NCBI RefSeq assembly: GCF_022458865.1
Contig: NZ_JAJNMU010000006.1
Coordinates: 248,001 to 312,000 of the forward strand
Direction of reading: 5' to 3'
DNA: 64,000 nt
Origin: Paenibacillus periandrae
Lineage (GTDB): Bacteria > Bacillota > Bacilli > Paenibacillales > NBRC-103111
The notes beneath the pieces were generated by a model. That model searched no databases and had not been told where the DNA came from. It saw nothing but the letters and a program-made list of their open reading frames with translations. The position numbers were made by a program, and so were the translations under genes. Shown piece by piece: positions 27,583 to 36,582 of the stretch. Positions within the stretch are counted from its first letter, which is position 1. Every line of letters begins with the position of its first letter.

Positions 27583-28726
27583 TTATATACCTCGGTATAG
27601 TAATTTTTTCCTTTGACTCAAATATTTTCAATGCGCAGTTTGTCTTATTCGTTTTCTTTTGCATGTAGGCCATCATTTCATGTTTATGTAAATAACTTGT
27701 TTTGAAAATTTTATTTAATGTAGTTAACTCATTACATTTAACAATTTGAGGTTCCAGGGTCTGATAATCCTCATCTTCATCAAAACAAATCTTAATGGTA
27801 TCCAATCCTAAATAATCTACATATTTCTCCTTTAGCCCCCTTACATCTCCATCATTATCTGTTACTACATTAACCATTAGATGTAATTTTTTTGCGATTT
27901 CCAAAAATCTTTTAAATGCCAATGAGTTTACAGCAATGACATCTATGCCGTCTTCAATCGGCAATTTGTTATTCAATTGATAGTAAGCCTTTTGCACTAA
28001 TAATTCATCTGACGGGCCTTCCACAAGAATGGACTTTTTTGCTAGTAACATTCTTAGGGTATCGTAGCCAGGTAATTTCATGAAATAATTCTGTGTACCA
28101 GAGTTCAGATTATTCAAAGTCATTGATTTGCCATTTTTAAATAAAATCACTTTTTCTAGCCCTAATTTATTTAAAACAAAAGTACTGTGTGTAGTTATGA
28201 TAAGTTGTTTCCCGATACACTTTTTTTTAATTTGGTCGATCAGTTTATTCATACTTGAGAAAGACAAATGATTTTCAGGCTCTTCGATTAAAATTAAATG
28301 CGCTTTATGGGCTCTAGCCTCAAGGGCTAATTTCATTTTAATTGTGTTTTGTTCACCTTTTCCTGCGAATTGAAAAGGTACTTCGTCTAAATATGAAGAT
28401 AAAATCGATTCCCAATTTGTTTTTGAGGAAATATCAATCGAAATAGTAAAATCTTTCTCTGAAATATCTCCTTTTTTTGTTGCCAGTTTTTCATTAATGC
28501 TTTTTATCGCATGTTGTTCAGCAAACAATTCTTTAAATTTTCGATAGTCAAGTGCCATGTTGATACGTTCTTTGGGTTCTAGGACATCAGTAATTATTTT
28601 AGATATGTATTGATCAGTTCCATTTTGCATTTTATATATCGTAGTGTCAATCAATGAAACATTAATTGGTATACTCCTTGGTGTAATCACTTTATACGCA
28701 AACGAATACTTCATTTCGCCCTCCAC
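27563..28726 (-). CDS. 5'-truncated OLD-family ATPase/TOPRIM nuclease, GajA-like
   Basis: 387 residues remain of an overcoming-lysogenization-defect nuclease, against about 580 in GajA. Present are an ABC signature-like segment (FAGKGEQNTIKMKLAL, near 120-135), Walker B with LILIEEPENHL (144-154), the H-loop TTHST (H180) and a TOPRIM domain with E236 (LVEGPSDE) and D290/D292/D294 (VTDNDGD). The N-terminal part with the P-loop (GxNNSGKS) is absent. Upstream DNA is instead the inside of a group II intron. A GTG and an ATG with GGAGG in front happen to start the shortened frame, so a protein could be made, but without Walker A the ATPase should be dead. Confidence 0.75.
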   Translation of the reverse strand: MEGEMKYSFAYKVITPRSIPINVSLIDTTIYKMQNGTDQYISKIITDVLEPKERINMALDYRKFKELFAEQHAIKSINEKLATKKGDISEKDFTISIDISSKTNWESILSSYLDEVPFQFAGKGEQNTIKMKLALEARAHKAHLILIEEPENHLSFSSMNKLIDQIKKKCIGKQLIITTHSTFVLNKLGLEKVILFKNGKSMTLNNLNSGTQNYFMKLPGYDTLRMLLAKKSILVEGPSDELLVQKAYYQLNNKLPIEDGIDVIAVNSLAFKRFLEIAKKLHLMVNVVTDNDGDVRGLKEKYVDYLGLDTIKICFDEDEDYQTLEPQIVKCNELTTLNKIFKTSYLHKHEMMAYMQKKTNKTNCALKIFESKEKITIPRYINDAIKE

Positions 28727-28732
28727 AGGCCT

Positions 28733-28998
28733 CCCCAGATAAGAACGTCATCTGTCTGACCGCAACCACTCAAGTGTACAGAGATAGCCTTTGGCGGCTC
28801 CGGATTTCGTCATGTTTGGGTGACTCATCCGACTACCCCTGCCTCAAATTGAGTTCGTGTACCTTGGCTCGTGCGTTTGCCTCCAGCTTCCTTCAGATTC
28901 CACCTCACGATGGACACCTTTGCTCTTGGCTACTGTAGGCGCTCGCCAGCCCCCATTCGGGACTTTCACCCTAAAGATGACGCTCATGCTGGGCGTAC
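28733..28998 (-). mobile_element. 5' fragment of a group II intron (group IIC-like)
   Basis: Read on the minus strand, the segment begins GTACGCCCAGCATGAG at 28998 and continues with GGTGAAAGTCCC, GTGGAATCTGAAGGAAGCTG, GGCAAACGCACGAG and ends near ATCTGGGGAGGCCTGT. These are conserved blocks of domain I in bacterial group II introns. The reverse transcriptase ORF, domains V-VI and the 3' end are missing; the fragment runs directly into the truncated OLD nuclease gene. Small frames on either strand here are translations of intron RNA sequence, not genes. The intron 5' end abuts a terminator hairpin, the known target of group IIC introns. Confidence 0.75.
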
Positions 28999-29045
28999 CA
29001 AAAACAAAGGAGCTAAGCTGGCACAAGCCGCTTAGCTCCTTTTTC
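28999..29045 (-). terminator. Rho-independent terminator of the binding-protein gene, intron target
   Basis: GCTTAGCTCCTTT (29030-29042) and AAAGGAGCTAAGC (29006-29018) form a 13-bp stem with an added GGC/GCC near the loop. On the minus strand it is followed by TTTGTTTTTG and then the intron 5' end. It lies about 85 bp behind the stop codon of the binding-protein gene at 29129. Confidence 0.8.
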
Positions 29046-29128
29046 ATCCACATCTTTACTTTTTCCAACGTATGGATCTGTCCCGATCATCAACAATAGT
29101 TATTTTTGGGACAGCCTCCTGATCGGTT

Positions 29129-30706
29129 TTATTGTTTTATTTGTTTATACCATTCCTTAACTCTTTTAGTCACTTCATCCCCACCAGTTTTCTTCCACTT
29201 TTCCACAAATTCGTCGAACTTATCAATCGGCCATTCTCCGATAATAATCTTAGCCATATATTCCTGGTAAAGTGTATGGTTCTTGATGTCCGTGAATCCG
29301 TCATAGACGCTTGCCGGCAAGCCATCTCCCGCGATCGTTTTGGCTTGAGATTGAATGTCCGTTAGTGCCTTATATTTCATCTCTTCCATCCACTTCTGGT
29401 CATCATTAAGTGAGTTCATTGTCAATTCATGAAGGATCTTCTCACCTTCCCAGTCGGTGATGGTAGGGAAAAGGATTGCTTCTACTGTACTTTTCTCCGA
29501 GTTCAGCGGAATAATCTTACCATTTTCCTCCTTGTAATTAACATCCTTCATTCCGAAATTAGTTTCCTTCAAATGAGCTGGATCATTAATCCAGTCAATC
29601 ACCTTAAGAGCATTAATAGTAGTAGCCTCCGATTTGTTCGCAATAACCCACGCCGGACTATTAATCCGTGTGTTGGTAATATACCCTTGATAGCCATCCA
29701 CCTTTATCAACGGCACAGCAGCGATATCCAACTTAGGGTTCTTTTGGGAGATCGGTCCAAAGGTGGTCGATGGCAAGCCATGCCCCAGATGGAACCAGGT
29801 CCCCACCTTCTCCGAAGTAATTCTTGCCCACCAATCGTTTGATTTATTTAAAAAGGTATTATTATCAAGTAATTTTTCTGCGTACAGTTTGTTCAGAAAC
29901 GTAAGCGATGCTTTCATATTGGGCGTTATCGCGGAATAGGTTATCTCCCCGTTATAGAGATCCCACTGAGGGTATCCTTCGAGCATCGCGACTCCGTACA
30001 TCCCAAATAGGTTGTCAAACCATCTTCCCTGTTCGCGTCCAGATAGCGGCAACTCATCTTTCTGGCCGTTACCGTTCGGATCCTTGTCCCGGAAAGCCCG
30101 AAGCACATTCACGTATTCGTCTTGCGTTTGCGGAATGCTTAGACCAAGCTTATCCAGCCAGTCCTTGCGAATAAAACCGCCATAATCATTGGACAAGGTG
30201 ACCTTGGGAACAAAATAAATCCTGCCTTTACCGGTCGGATCTGATTTCTTTACATTCTTCCAAACGTCTTCGGGAATCCGATTGTACACATGAGGAGCAT
30301 ATTTGGGAAGGAGATCGGTTAAATCGGCTAGAGCGCCTTGTTTGGCTAAATCGCTTTCAATTCCTTTCCAAGGAACAAATAAGTCTGGAATATCACCGCT
30401 CGCTATGCGAGTCTGCAGCTTCTGGGAATAATTGTTTCCTCCGTCCCATACTACAAGCGGATTATAGATTCCGACTCCGATATCCTGAAGCATTTTTTTG
30501 GAAGTAGGACCGTCCTTCTCATAGTTTTTATTTCCTTGGTCATTTACCGTCCATAGCTCAACGTATGGGTTATTGGATGCATTACTAGAGGCGTTACTGG
30601 ATGCACCTTGCTTCGCATCTTGATTCGAGCTGCACCCAGCGACCATCGTTCCAAGCAAAGCAATTGAAACAGTCGCTGCCGTGAGTGTTGTTCTTTTTCT
30701 TTTCAT
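29129..30706 (-). CDS. Extracellular sugar-binding lipoprotein (LplA-like), orphan
   Basis: 525-residue binding protein. The signal segment ends in MVAGCSS with acylated Cys near residue 24, followed by an Asn/Ser-rich linker. The hallmark FIRKDWLDKLGLSIPQTQDEY is present. I chose the ATG at 30706 (MKRKRTTL), seven bases behind AAAGGGG; the longer frame from 30748 has no such site. No permease gene is adjacent: a terminator and an intron fragment follow, and a divergent two-component pair precedes. Its C-terminal part (AGDGLPASVYDGF, FDEFVEKWKKTGGDEVTKR) closely matches the partial binding protein at the right edge of the window, so the two are paralogues. Confidence 0.9.
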   Translation of the reverse strand: MKRKRTTLTAATVSIALLGTMVAGCSSNQDAKQGASSNASSNASNNPYVELWTVNDQGNKNYEKDGPTSKKMLQDIGVGIYNPLVVWDGGNNYSQKLQTRIASGDIPDLFVPWKGIESDLAKQGALADLTDLLPKYAPHVYNRIPEDVWKNVKKSDPTGKGRIYFVPKVTLSNDYGGFIRKDWLDKLGLSIPQTQDEYVNVLRAFRDKDPNGNGQKDELPLSGREQGRWFDNLFGMYGVAMLEGYPQWDLYNGEITYSAITPNMKASLTFLNKLYAEKLLDNNTFLNKSNDWWARITSEKVGTWFHLGHGLPSTTFGPISQKNPKLDIAAVPLIKVDGYQGYITNTRINSPAWVIANKSEATTINALKVIDWINDPAHLKETNFGMKDVNYKEENGKIIPLNSEKSTVEAILFPTITDWEGEKILHELTMNSLNDDQKWMEEMKYKALTDIQSQAKTIAGDGLPASVYDGFTDIKNHTLYQEYMAKIIIGEWPIDKFDEFVEKWKKTGGDEVTKRVKEWYKQIKQ

Positions 30707-30974
30707 TTTCGTACCCCTTTCCTTATTTGCCAGTTGTTTTATGATCATTCCCCTAAGGTATAATCATTACACTGCTTTGTACTTTATGGCAACCGCTTTC
30801 ATATCACGTTTAAAGCGTAACACAGACAGGTTTCATTCATAAGTACACATTTTTTATCTTTTAGGACTACAAATTTGTCATTTCTCCATTCCATTCAACT
30901 GGTGTAAAAATAGACTTGTTTATTAGGGTATGATTGTGATATCAATGTAGTAATCGAACAGGAGGCGAGCTAAG

Positions 30975-32705
30975 GTGATCAATATGTACAGACAGTTCAA
31001 ACTCAGCACTAAGCTTTTTATCATTACTACCTTTTTGGGCGTAATTCCTTTGCTCTCCCTAGCTCTGATTTATTCGTATTTTTCCATATCGAACGTTCGA
31101 GAGGTCACAACCAACTTTACTAATCTATTTGCATCTCAACTACATGCAAGCGTCGAATCGTATGTTAATGAACTTGATAATATTACCAAGACTGCCTTTG
31201 ATGACAATGAAGTAACCCATTTCCTTACAAATGAAGAGAAATCAAGCACTTCGGAAAAGATAAAGGGAAAAATATCTATTGATAAGTTTCTTTACAGAAT
31301 GGCGATACTGAAGCCTGATATTTATAGCGTCATGCTAGTGAGCAACAATGCGACCGTTTATTCTTATGGCAGTTTACCGAGTATTATTGACGGCAATATG
31401 CTTAGCTCTCAGGCTTGGTTTCAGGATATTCGGAACGCGAATGGTCAACTTATTGTGTCCCCCCTTCATAAACAGCCCTACTCAAATGTAGGGGTTAATA
31501 CTGAAGTATTTTCGGTAGGAAGATTGATAAAAGACTCGACAGGGAGCTACGGCGTCCTTATTTTTGAAATCGAACCCTATCAGTTACTAAAATTCAATTC
31601 CATTCAACACACAATCAACAATTTGTATCAAGCAGGTGTTGTCATTACTACACCTAAGGGGGAACTCATATTCTCCACAACCCCAGATCGCACCAAAGAA
31701 ATGGATAACAAAGACTTCCTAACGATCAGGAATTACGTGCAGTCTGCAGGTATGGTAACCTCAGTGATTATACCTAATGAAGCTCTATATGAGAAGATTA
31801 ATCGGTTCAAAAGTATTGCCCTGTTTAGCGCTATTTCCATTATTTCCTTAATGCTCCTATTTTCCTTCTTATTCGCTCGAAATATTTCGGAACCAATCAA
31901 ACAATTATCTACCCGGATGCGAGAGGCTGGACTTGGACAGTATCTGCAAATTCCCGAAATCGATACTCAAGATGAAATCGGGTTACTACTCCGCAGTTAT
32001 AACAAAATGATCACGAATATCAGTGAACTGATCGATCATGTTTATTTATCTCAGTTAAAGCATAAACAAGCGCAATTCTCAGCTCTACAGAGTCAAATCA
32101 ATCCGCATATGTTATTCAATACCCTGGAGAGCATTCGGATGAAAGCCGCTTTGAATGGAGATGTGGAGGTTGTCCGAATGATAAAGATGCTTGCGAAAAT
32201 ATTTCGGTTCAACCTGGCTAAGGAGGGAAAAATCAACTTCATCAAAGATGAAGTTGATTATATTCAAAACTATATTGCGATACAAAACGTCCGTTTTGAT
32301 AACCGCTTCGTACTTGAGATCGACATCCAAGAGCAGCTATTAATTACCCCGATCATCCGATTTATCTTTCAACCAATCATTGAAAATAGCATTATTCATG
32401 GATTTAAAAATAAGAATCGGGAATGGAATATTAAGATTAAAGGCTATCTGCATGAAAATAGAACTATTGTCTTGCAATTCATCGATAATGGTGTAGGTAT
32501 TGCGCCGGATGAGTTAACAAAGCTGAATGGAGAACTTGATGCACCTCCTTCGATAAAATCGGACGAAGCACTCGGAATCGGATTAAGAAACATAAAAGAC
32601 CGTATCAAACTGGAATACGGCAACGAATACAAGCTACGGCTTCAATCCAGCGAAGACGAAACAATCGTTGAAGTGACGATACCTATTGATAGGAAGGGTG
32701 AATAG
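30975..32705 (+). CDS. Sensor histidine kinase (YesM-like)
   Basis: 576 residues: membrane helix 1 near 13-35, an extracellular sensor to about 275, helix 2 (SIALFSAISIISLMLLFSFL), HAMP, the phospho-acceptor box QSQINPHMLFNTLE with H378, and an HATPase domain with PIIENSIIHGF and DNGVGI. AGGAGG precedes a GTG at 30975 by nine bases; an ATG three codons later with AAGGTGA in front is an equal alternative. The response-regulator gene starts 2 bp after the stop. The pair is divergent from the orphan binding-protein gene and probably controls it. Confidence 0.92.
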   Translation: MINMYRQFKLSTKLFIITTFLGVIPLLSLALIYSYFSISNVREVTTNFTNLFASQLHASVESYVNELDNITKTAFDDNEVTHFLTNEEKSSTSEKIKGKISIDKFLYRMAILKPDIYSVMLVSNNATVYSYGSLPSIIDGNMLSSQAWFQDIRNANGQLIVSPLHKQPYSNVGVNTEVFSVGRLIKDSTGSYGVLIFEIEPYQLLKFNSIQHTINNLYQAGVVITTPKGELIFSTTPDRTKEMDNKDFLTIRNYVQSAGMVTSVIIPNEALYEKINRFKSIALFSAISIISLMLLFSFLFARNISEPIKQLSTRMREAGLGQYLQIPEIDTQDEIGLLLRSYNKMITNISELIDHVYLSQLKHKQAQFSALQSQINPHMLFNTLESIRMKAALNGDVEVVRMIKMLAKIFRFNLAKEGKINFIKDEVDYIQNYIAIQNVRFDNRFVLEIDIQEQLLITPIIRFIFQPIIENSIIHGFKNKNREWNIKIKGYLHENRTIVLQFIDNGVGIAPDELTKLNGELDAPPSIKSDEALGIGLRNIKDRIKLEYGNEYKLRLQSSEDETIVEVTIPIDRKGE

Positions 32706-32707
32706 AT

Positions 32708-34090
32708 ATGTATCGGGTTATGTTGGTCGATGATGAAGTTACAATTACCGAAGGGTTGAAAGTCACTATTGATTGGGAGCAAAACCAATGCGTTGTCGTG
32801 GCTACCTGTAAGGATGGCGATGAAGCTGTGCAACTAGCAATCGAAGTCGATCCCGATATTGTGATATCTGACATTCGAATGTTGAATATGGATGGGTTGT
32901 CCATGATAAAGCAACTCAAGTCCATAGAATCAAGAGCCAAATTCATCGTATTGAGCGGATATTCTGAGTTTGAGCTTGCGAAAAGGGCAATCCTCTTAGG
33001 AATTCATGCATATCTCTTGAAGCCTGTCGAGGAAGAAGAATTGGAAGACGCGCTTCGCCGCTGTGTAGAAAGTATCGAACAAGAGAAAATGATTCAGCAT
33101 CAGCTTGATATTGCCGGACATTTGCAAACAAATCTAAGGGAATTGGTACTTTTTCAATTGCTGGACCCAGACAACGAGAACAAAGATCAGATTCATCGAC
33201 TCGTGGATGATGCTGAATTGGAGTTGCCGGGCCCCGTTTACACCGTTCTTCTGATTAATACCGAAGCCCAAGAATTATCTAAAAGGACCAAGTTGGCGGA
33301 GTATTGTTGGAAAAACTTTAATTCCTATGTCGTTCCCTACTCCAATAATCAATCTGTTGTACTACTTAACCATCCTCTTCCGACAGAAAGGCAAGAAATT
33401 AAGGCAGCGGCTGAGCTGTTGCTTCAATTTCTAAAGGAAATAGGATTTCCCGAAGCTAGAATCTCGAACCGATTGGATCGAGCAGTGGCCCAACAGACGA
33501 TTGATAACATAATTCAACATTGGACGGAATATTCTTTAAATTCGTCAACTCATGCCATCAAATCATACATGATCAGCATTCTATTGAATTCCCTTCAGAC
33601 ACTGACATACGATGAAAGGCATCATGATGAATGGTACAGCCAAGTGATTATCCTCCTCAGCGAATCAAACTTTCATCGCTCTATTGAAGAGTGCAAAAGG
33701 TGGCTGAACAACATGGTAGGGAAAATAATCGACCTGAAGTCCAGAACCCTTTCCTCTCAAAAAAAAGATATCATTGACGAAGTCAAGGCTTATATCCATA
33801 ATAACTATCAGTCTGCATTCACGCTTGCTTCGCTCTCTGAACAATTTTTTATTAATCCGTTCTATCTTAGCCGCTTGTTTAAGAAACGAACCGGTGACTC
33901 CTACTTGAATTACATTACCCGTGTTAGAATGGAAGAAGCCCAGCGATTGCTACTAACAACTGATTTTAGAATCTATGAAATTGCAGAGAAAGTCGGATAT
34001 GATACAACCAAATATTTCAGCAAAATATTTGAGAAGTGGGTAGGGTTAAAGCCAAGCGATTACAGAAGTAGACAAGGGAAAGGGATTTAA
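32708..34090 (+). CDS. Response regulator with AraC output domain (YesN-like)
   Basis: 460 residues. The receiver has DDE near residue 9, phospho-acceptor D55 (VISDIRMLNMDG) and K105 (LLKPVEEE). After a middle region, the C-terminal 100 residues hold two helix-turn-helix units (YLSRLFKKRTGDSYLNYI and IAEKVGYDTTKYFSKIF). It follows the kinase gene by 2 bp. Its likely target is the divergent promoter region at 30707-30974 in front of the orphan binding protein; I could not define a binding motif there. Confidence 0.92.
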   Translation: MYRVMLVDDEVTITEGLKVTIDWEQNQCVVVATCKDGDEAVQLAIEVDPDIVISDIRMLNMDGLSMIKQLKSIESRAKFIVLSGYSEFELAKRAILLGIHAYLLKPVEEEELEDALRRCVESIEQEKMIQHQLDIAGHLQTNLRELVLFQLLDPDNENKDQIHRLVDDAELELPGPVYTVLLINTEAQELSKRTKLAEYCWKNFNSYVVPYSNNQSVVLLNHPLPTERQEIKAAAELLLQFLKEIGFPEARISNRLDRAVAQQTIDNIIQHWTEYSLNSSTHAIKSYMISILLNSLQTLTYDERHHDEWYSQVIILLSESNFHRSIEECKRWLNNMVGKIIDLKSRTLSSQKKDIIDEVKAYIHNNYQSAFTLASLSEQFFINPFYLSRLFKKRTGDSYLNYITRVRMEEAQRLLLTTDFRIYEIAEKVGYDTTKYFSKIFEKWVGLKPSDYRSRQGKGI

Positions 34091-34304
34091 ATATCTATTG
34101 CCCCCCGAAGGGGATCTAAAATGACTACCGATCACTGTACGCGCTGATCACGAGGAAAGATGCCGCTTTGGAGGGATCCATGACCACTACTGTCTATAGA
34201 CTCCAAGCAGACGTTTGGAATCCCCTTCCGCAGTCGTGAATACCTCATACAGCCGAATGGTCAGAGGACGTTCTAATTGTTCAGTAGTCGATTGAACTTT
34301 GACG

Positions 34305-34775
34305 TTACCCTTTTGGAACCCTCATCTGTTTTATCGTCCAAATGCATTTCAACGATTGACTATCTTTATGAATCAACTCGCTCAAAGGGTCAAAGCTCAT
34401 GGGTGCACCGAGCTTATAGGCAGGATACGCAGTTCTTGCACTAACTGTTGGGAGCAGAATGCTCAATCGGCCAACATTGTAGCTCTCTACACTTGGAGTA
34501 CTACTAGCTCCCGAGCGTGAGAACTCCTCAGGCGTTAATAAGGTAATACTGGTTAGAACGGTATCATTATTTGTTGAGATCACGAAATGGATATACTTTT
34601 GCTCACCGGGTTCAACGATGATTTCTTCTACTGCTGGATCACTTTTAAACACACCGGATTCGTTCTTACCTTCAATACTGAAGACAGGCAATGTTTCACG
34701 ACGGTCGGTTGGGTTAATCACTAACCATTGCAAAACCTGTTTAGTACCCCCATCTGTAATACTGAGATTGTTTTG
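34305..34775 (-). pseudogene. C-terminal fragment of an unidentified protein fused behind a regulator remnant
   Basis: A frame of about 155 codons (LSITDGGTKQVLQWLVINP, then EEIIVEPGEQKYIHFVIST and KCIWTIKQMRVPKG) is strand-rich and looks like a beta-sandwich tail, perhaps of a carbohydrate-active protein. It has no start site of its own; the ATG at 34793 lies inside the regulator-derived segment in another frame. The family is not recognised. It was joined to the truncated regulator by a rearrangement near 34760-34790. Confidence 0.4.
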
Positions 34776-35388
34776 GGAAAAGCCCTGCCGCATTGATGTG
34801 GATAATCAGTAGACCTTCGGCACGGCCGGTAAACATGACCGGGAGCTTCCGAAAGTAGGAGATTACGCCTTTGGACGAAGCTTGCGGCAAAAACGCCCAG
34901 CCTTCCTCCGGGACAAAAGCCATGGCATATTCCGGATCGCTGGAGATCTCCAAATCTCCCGGGAGCGTCGCCCCCCGCTCATTTGAAAGCAGGGTACCGC
35001 TGCTTCGATTGTAATAAAGAATATCAACAATCGATTCCTGTGACAGCTTGAATAAGTTGAGTAATTTGATGATACTTGCCTGCTCGGACAAATCGGATTG
35101 AAAGGCTGGATTCCAAAAAGAGCGGTTCACTCCCATGTCAATAGAAATTTCCAAGGAACTCTTTTCGATCTGCCGCATTTCCCGCTCGGTTTGTTTCATC
35201 ATCATCAGAAGTTTTGTCTCACTATCCGCTTCGAGTTGTTCAAGCAGATTATTGATGGATGAATAGTAAAAGACCAGTCCTCCCACAAGAATAGGAAGGC
35301 AAGTTGAAAGGAATCCAAGCCAGACGACCTTGTAATAAAACCTTGATTTGTGCCTTATTTCGTAGACCTTATTGTGATACCCCTTCAT
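34770..35388 (-). pseudogene. N-terminal remnant of a membrane-anchored AraC regulator
   Basis: About 200 codons from an ATG at 35388 contain the first membrane helix (VVWLGFLSTCLPILVGGLVF) and most of the extracellular sensor (ILYYNRSSGTLLS, RGLLIIHINA-like end). It resembles the N-terminal half of the regulator at 42461-44686 (CLPILLAGIVYYQFS, SIYYYNRTAGLVLSTN). The frame ends soon after and the second helix, linker and helix-turn-helix are missing. As at 12.7-13.1 kb, regulator genes of this type seem to be recombination points here. Confidence 0.7.
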
Positions 35389-35541
35389 ACGTACCCTCCT
35401 ATTGACCGATAGAGCCGACTTCGTCGCGCCTATCCTGTGATTGGTTCGCTTTTCCTGAAACCTTCTCTCTCACAGGATGCATCCATGTTATCCAATGACG
35501 ACTTACCGGTCAACTTGCCCGAGGTATGTCTCGCATTCAGG

Positions 35542-36552
35542 TCAATTCCCAGTATGGTTCCCTCGCGATTCCGGCGTGTATACATCAGAATAGCGTAATT
35601 CATTGAGTAGCGGTTCTTCGGCTCGATAGCGTCTGACATTTTCTGCGATAATATCTATGGAACGGCCAGTGCGATCGGGTACCTGCGGTGTCGTATGTGG
35701 TGTAATCAGCGTATTTGGCGCGTCCCAGAGCGAACTGTCCGAAGGTAGTGGTTCCTGAGTAAAGGTATCGAGTCCGGCTCCGCCAATCTGTCTCGCATAA
35801 AGAGCCTCTGTCAATGCCATTTCCTCAATGACGGCACCCCGTGCCATATTGACAATGCATGCGGTGCGCTTCATCAGCGCCAACTCCCGGCGGCTGATCA
35901 AGTGATGTGTCCCATTGCTCAGTGGTACGGCCAGAACGACGAAATCGCTCTCAACCAGCAACTCGTCGAGCGAATCGCCGTCATCGGCGCAGTAGAGCCG
36001 GTCAACTCCCGGAGGCGGAGGGGCGCTGCTCCGGCGATAACCGAGCACACGCATGCCCATGGCTTTGGCTCGTACAGCCAGTTCGGTGCCGATGTTGCCC
36101 ATGCCGATGATACCGACCGTTTGTCCAACCAATCCCCGCAGCTCATTCTGACCGGGTACTCCCCATTGGTGGGCCCGCTGAGCGCCTAGGAATCGCGGAA
36201 ACTGATACGCCAACGCCAGCATAAAAAATATCGCATGCTCCGCTAACGCCGGAGACGACCGCCCCGCTGAGCTCGTGACCAGCAACTCACGCTCGAACAG
36301 CTCCGGCCAAGCGCACCCGTTTAGTCCTGCATGATCGCAGTGAATCCAACGGAGTTGCGGAGCCTGTAAGAATCGTTCATCGAAATCTCCTTTAAGCACG
36401 GCCACATCGGCAACCTCAAGCGCTTGCCGGATACCTTCGTGATCGTCTCTTCGCAGACGAATGAGCGATACCGGTTCAAAGACTTGGGCTAATCTGCGAT
36501 AATGCTCCTCTTTATAGTCAACCGTCGTTAGCACGGTCCGTATGTCTCTCAT
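35542..36552 (-). CDS. D-isomer-specific 2-hydroxyacid dehydrogenase, copy 1
   Basis: 336 residues. The nucleotide-binding motif GMGNIG is at residues 150-155 (pattern GxGxxG), and the catalytic triad is R238 (ARGA), E267 (TQEPL) and H286 (TPHTT). The family reversibly reduces 2-keto acids such as glyoxylate, hydroxypyruvate or phosphoglycerate-like compounds with NAD(P)H. The ATG at 36552 is preceded by GGAGG. It lies 30 bp behind the GHL6-type gene and is the last gene of that operon. A close paralogue (57740-58750) has the same neighbour. The substrate is unknown; a 2-keto acid derived from the glycan is the natural guess. Confidence 0.9.
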   Translation of the reverse strand: MRDIRTVLTTVDYKEEHYRRLAQVFEPVSLIRLRRDDHEGIRQALEVADVAVLKGDFDERFLQAPQLRWIHCDHAGLNGCAWPELFERELLVTSSAGRSSPALAEHAIFFMLALAYQFPRFLGAQRAHQWGVPGQNELRGLVGQTVGIIGMGNIGTELAVRAKAMGMRVLGYRRSSAPPPPGVDRLYCADDGDSLDELLVESDFVVLAVPLSNGTHHLISRRELALMKRTACIVNMARGAVIEEMALTEALYARQIGGAGLDTFTQEPLPSDSSLWDAPNTLITPHTTPQVPDRTGRSIDIIAENVRRYRAEEPLLNELRYSDVYTPESRGNHTGN

Positions 36553-36582
36553 ATATTAGCCTCCCCAAACAATTTTGTAGTC

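Noticed and set aside
26497..28726. PARIS-type defence pair (separate ATPase and TOPRIM proteins)
   Set aside because: Here ATPase and TOPRIM parts are in one chain and the partner is a UvrD-like helicase, which fits Gabija better.
28844..29099. Small ORFs on both strands (for example a frame containing VPNGGWRAPTVAKSKGVHREV)
   Set aside because: These are translations of group II intron domain I RNA, a frequent false gene in annotations.
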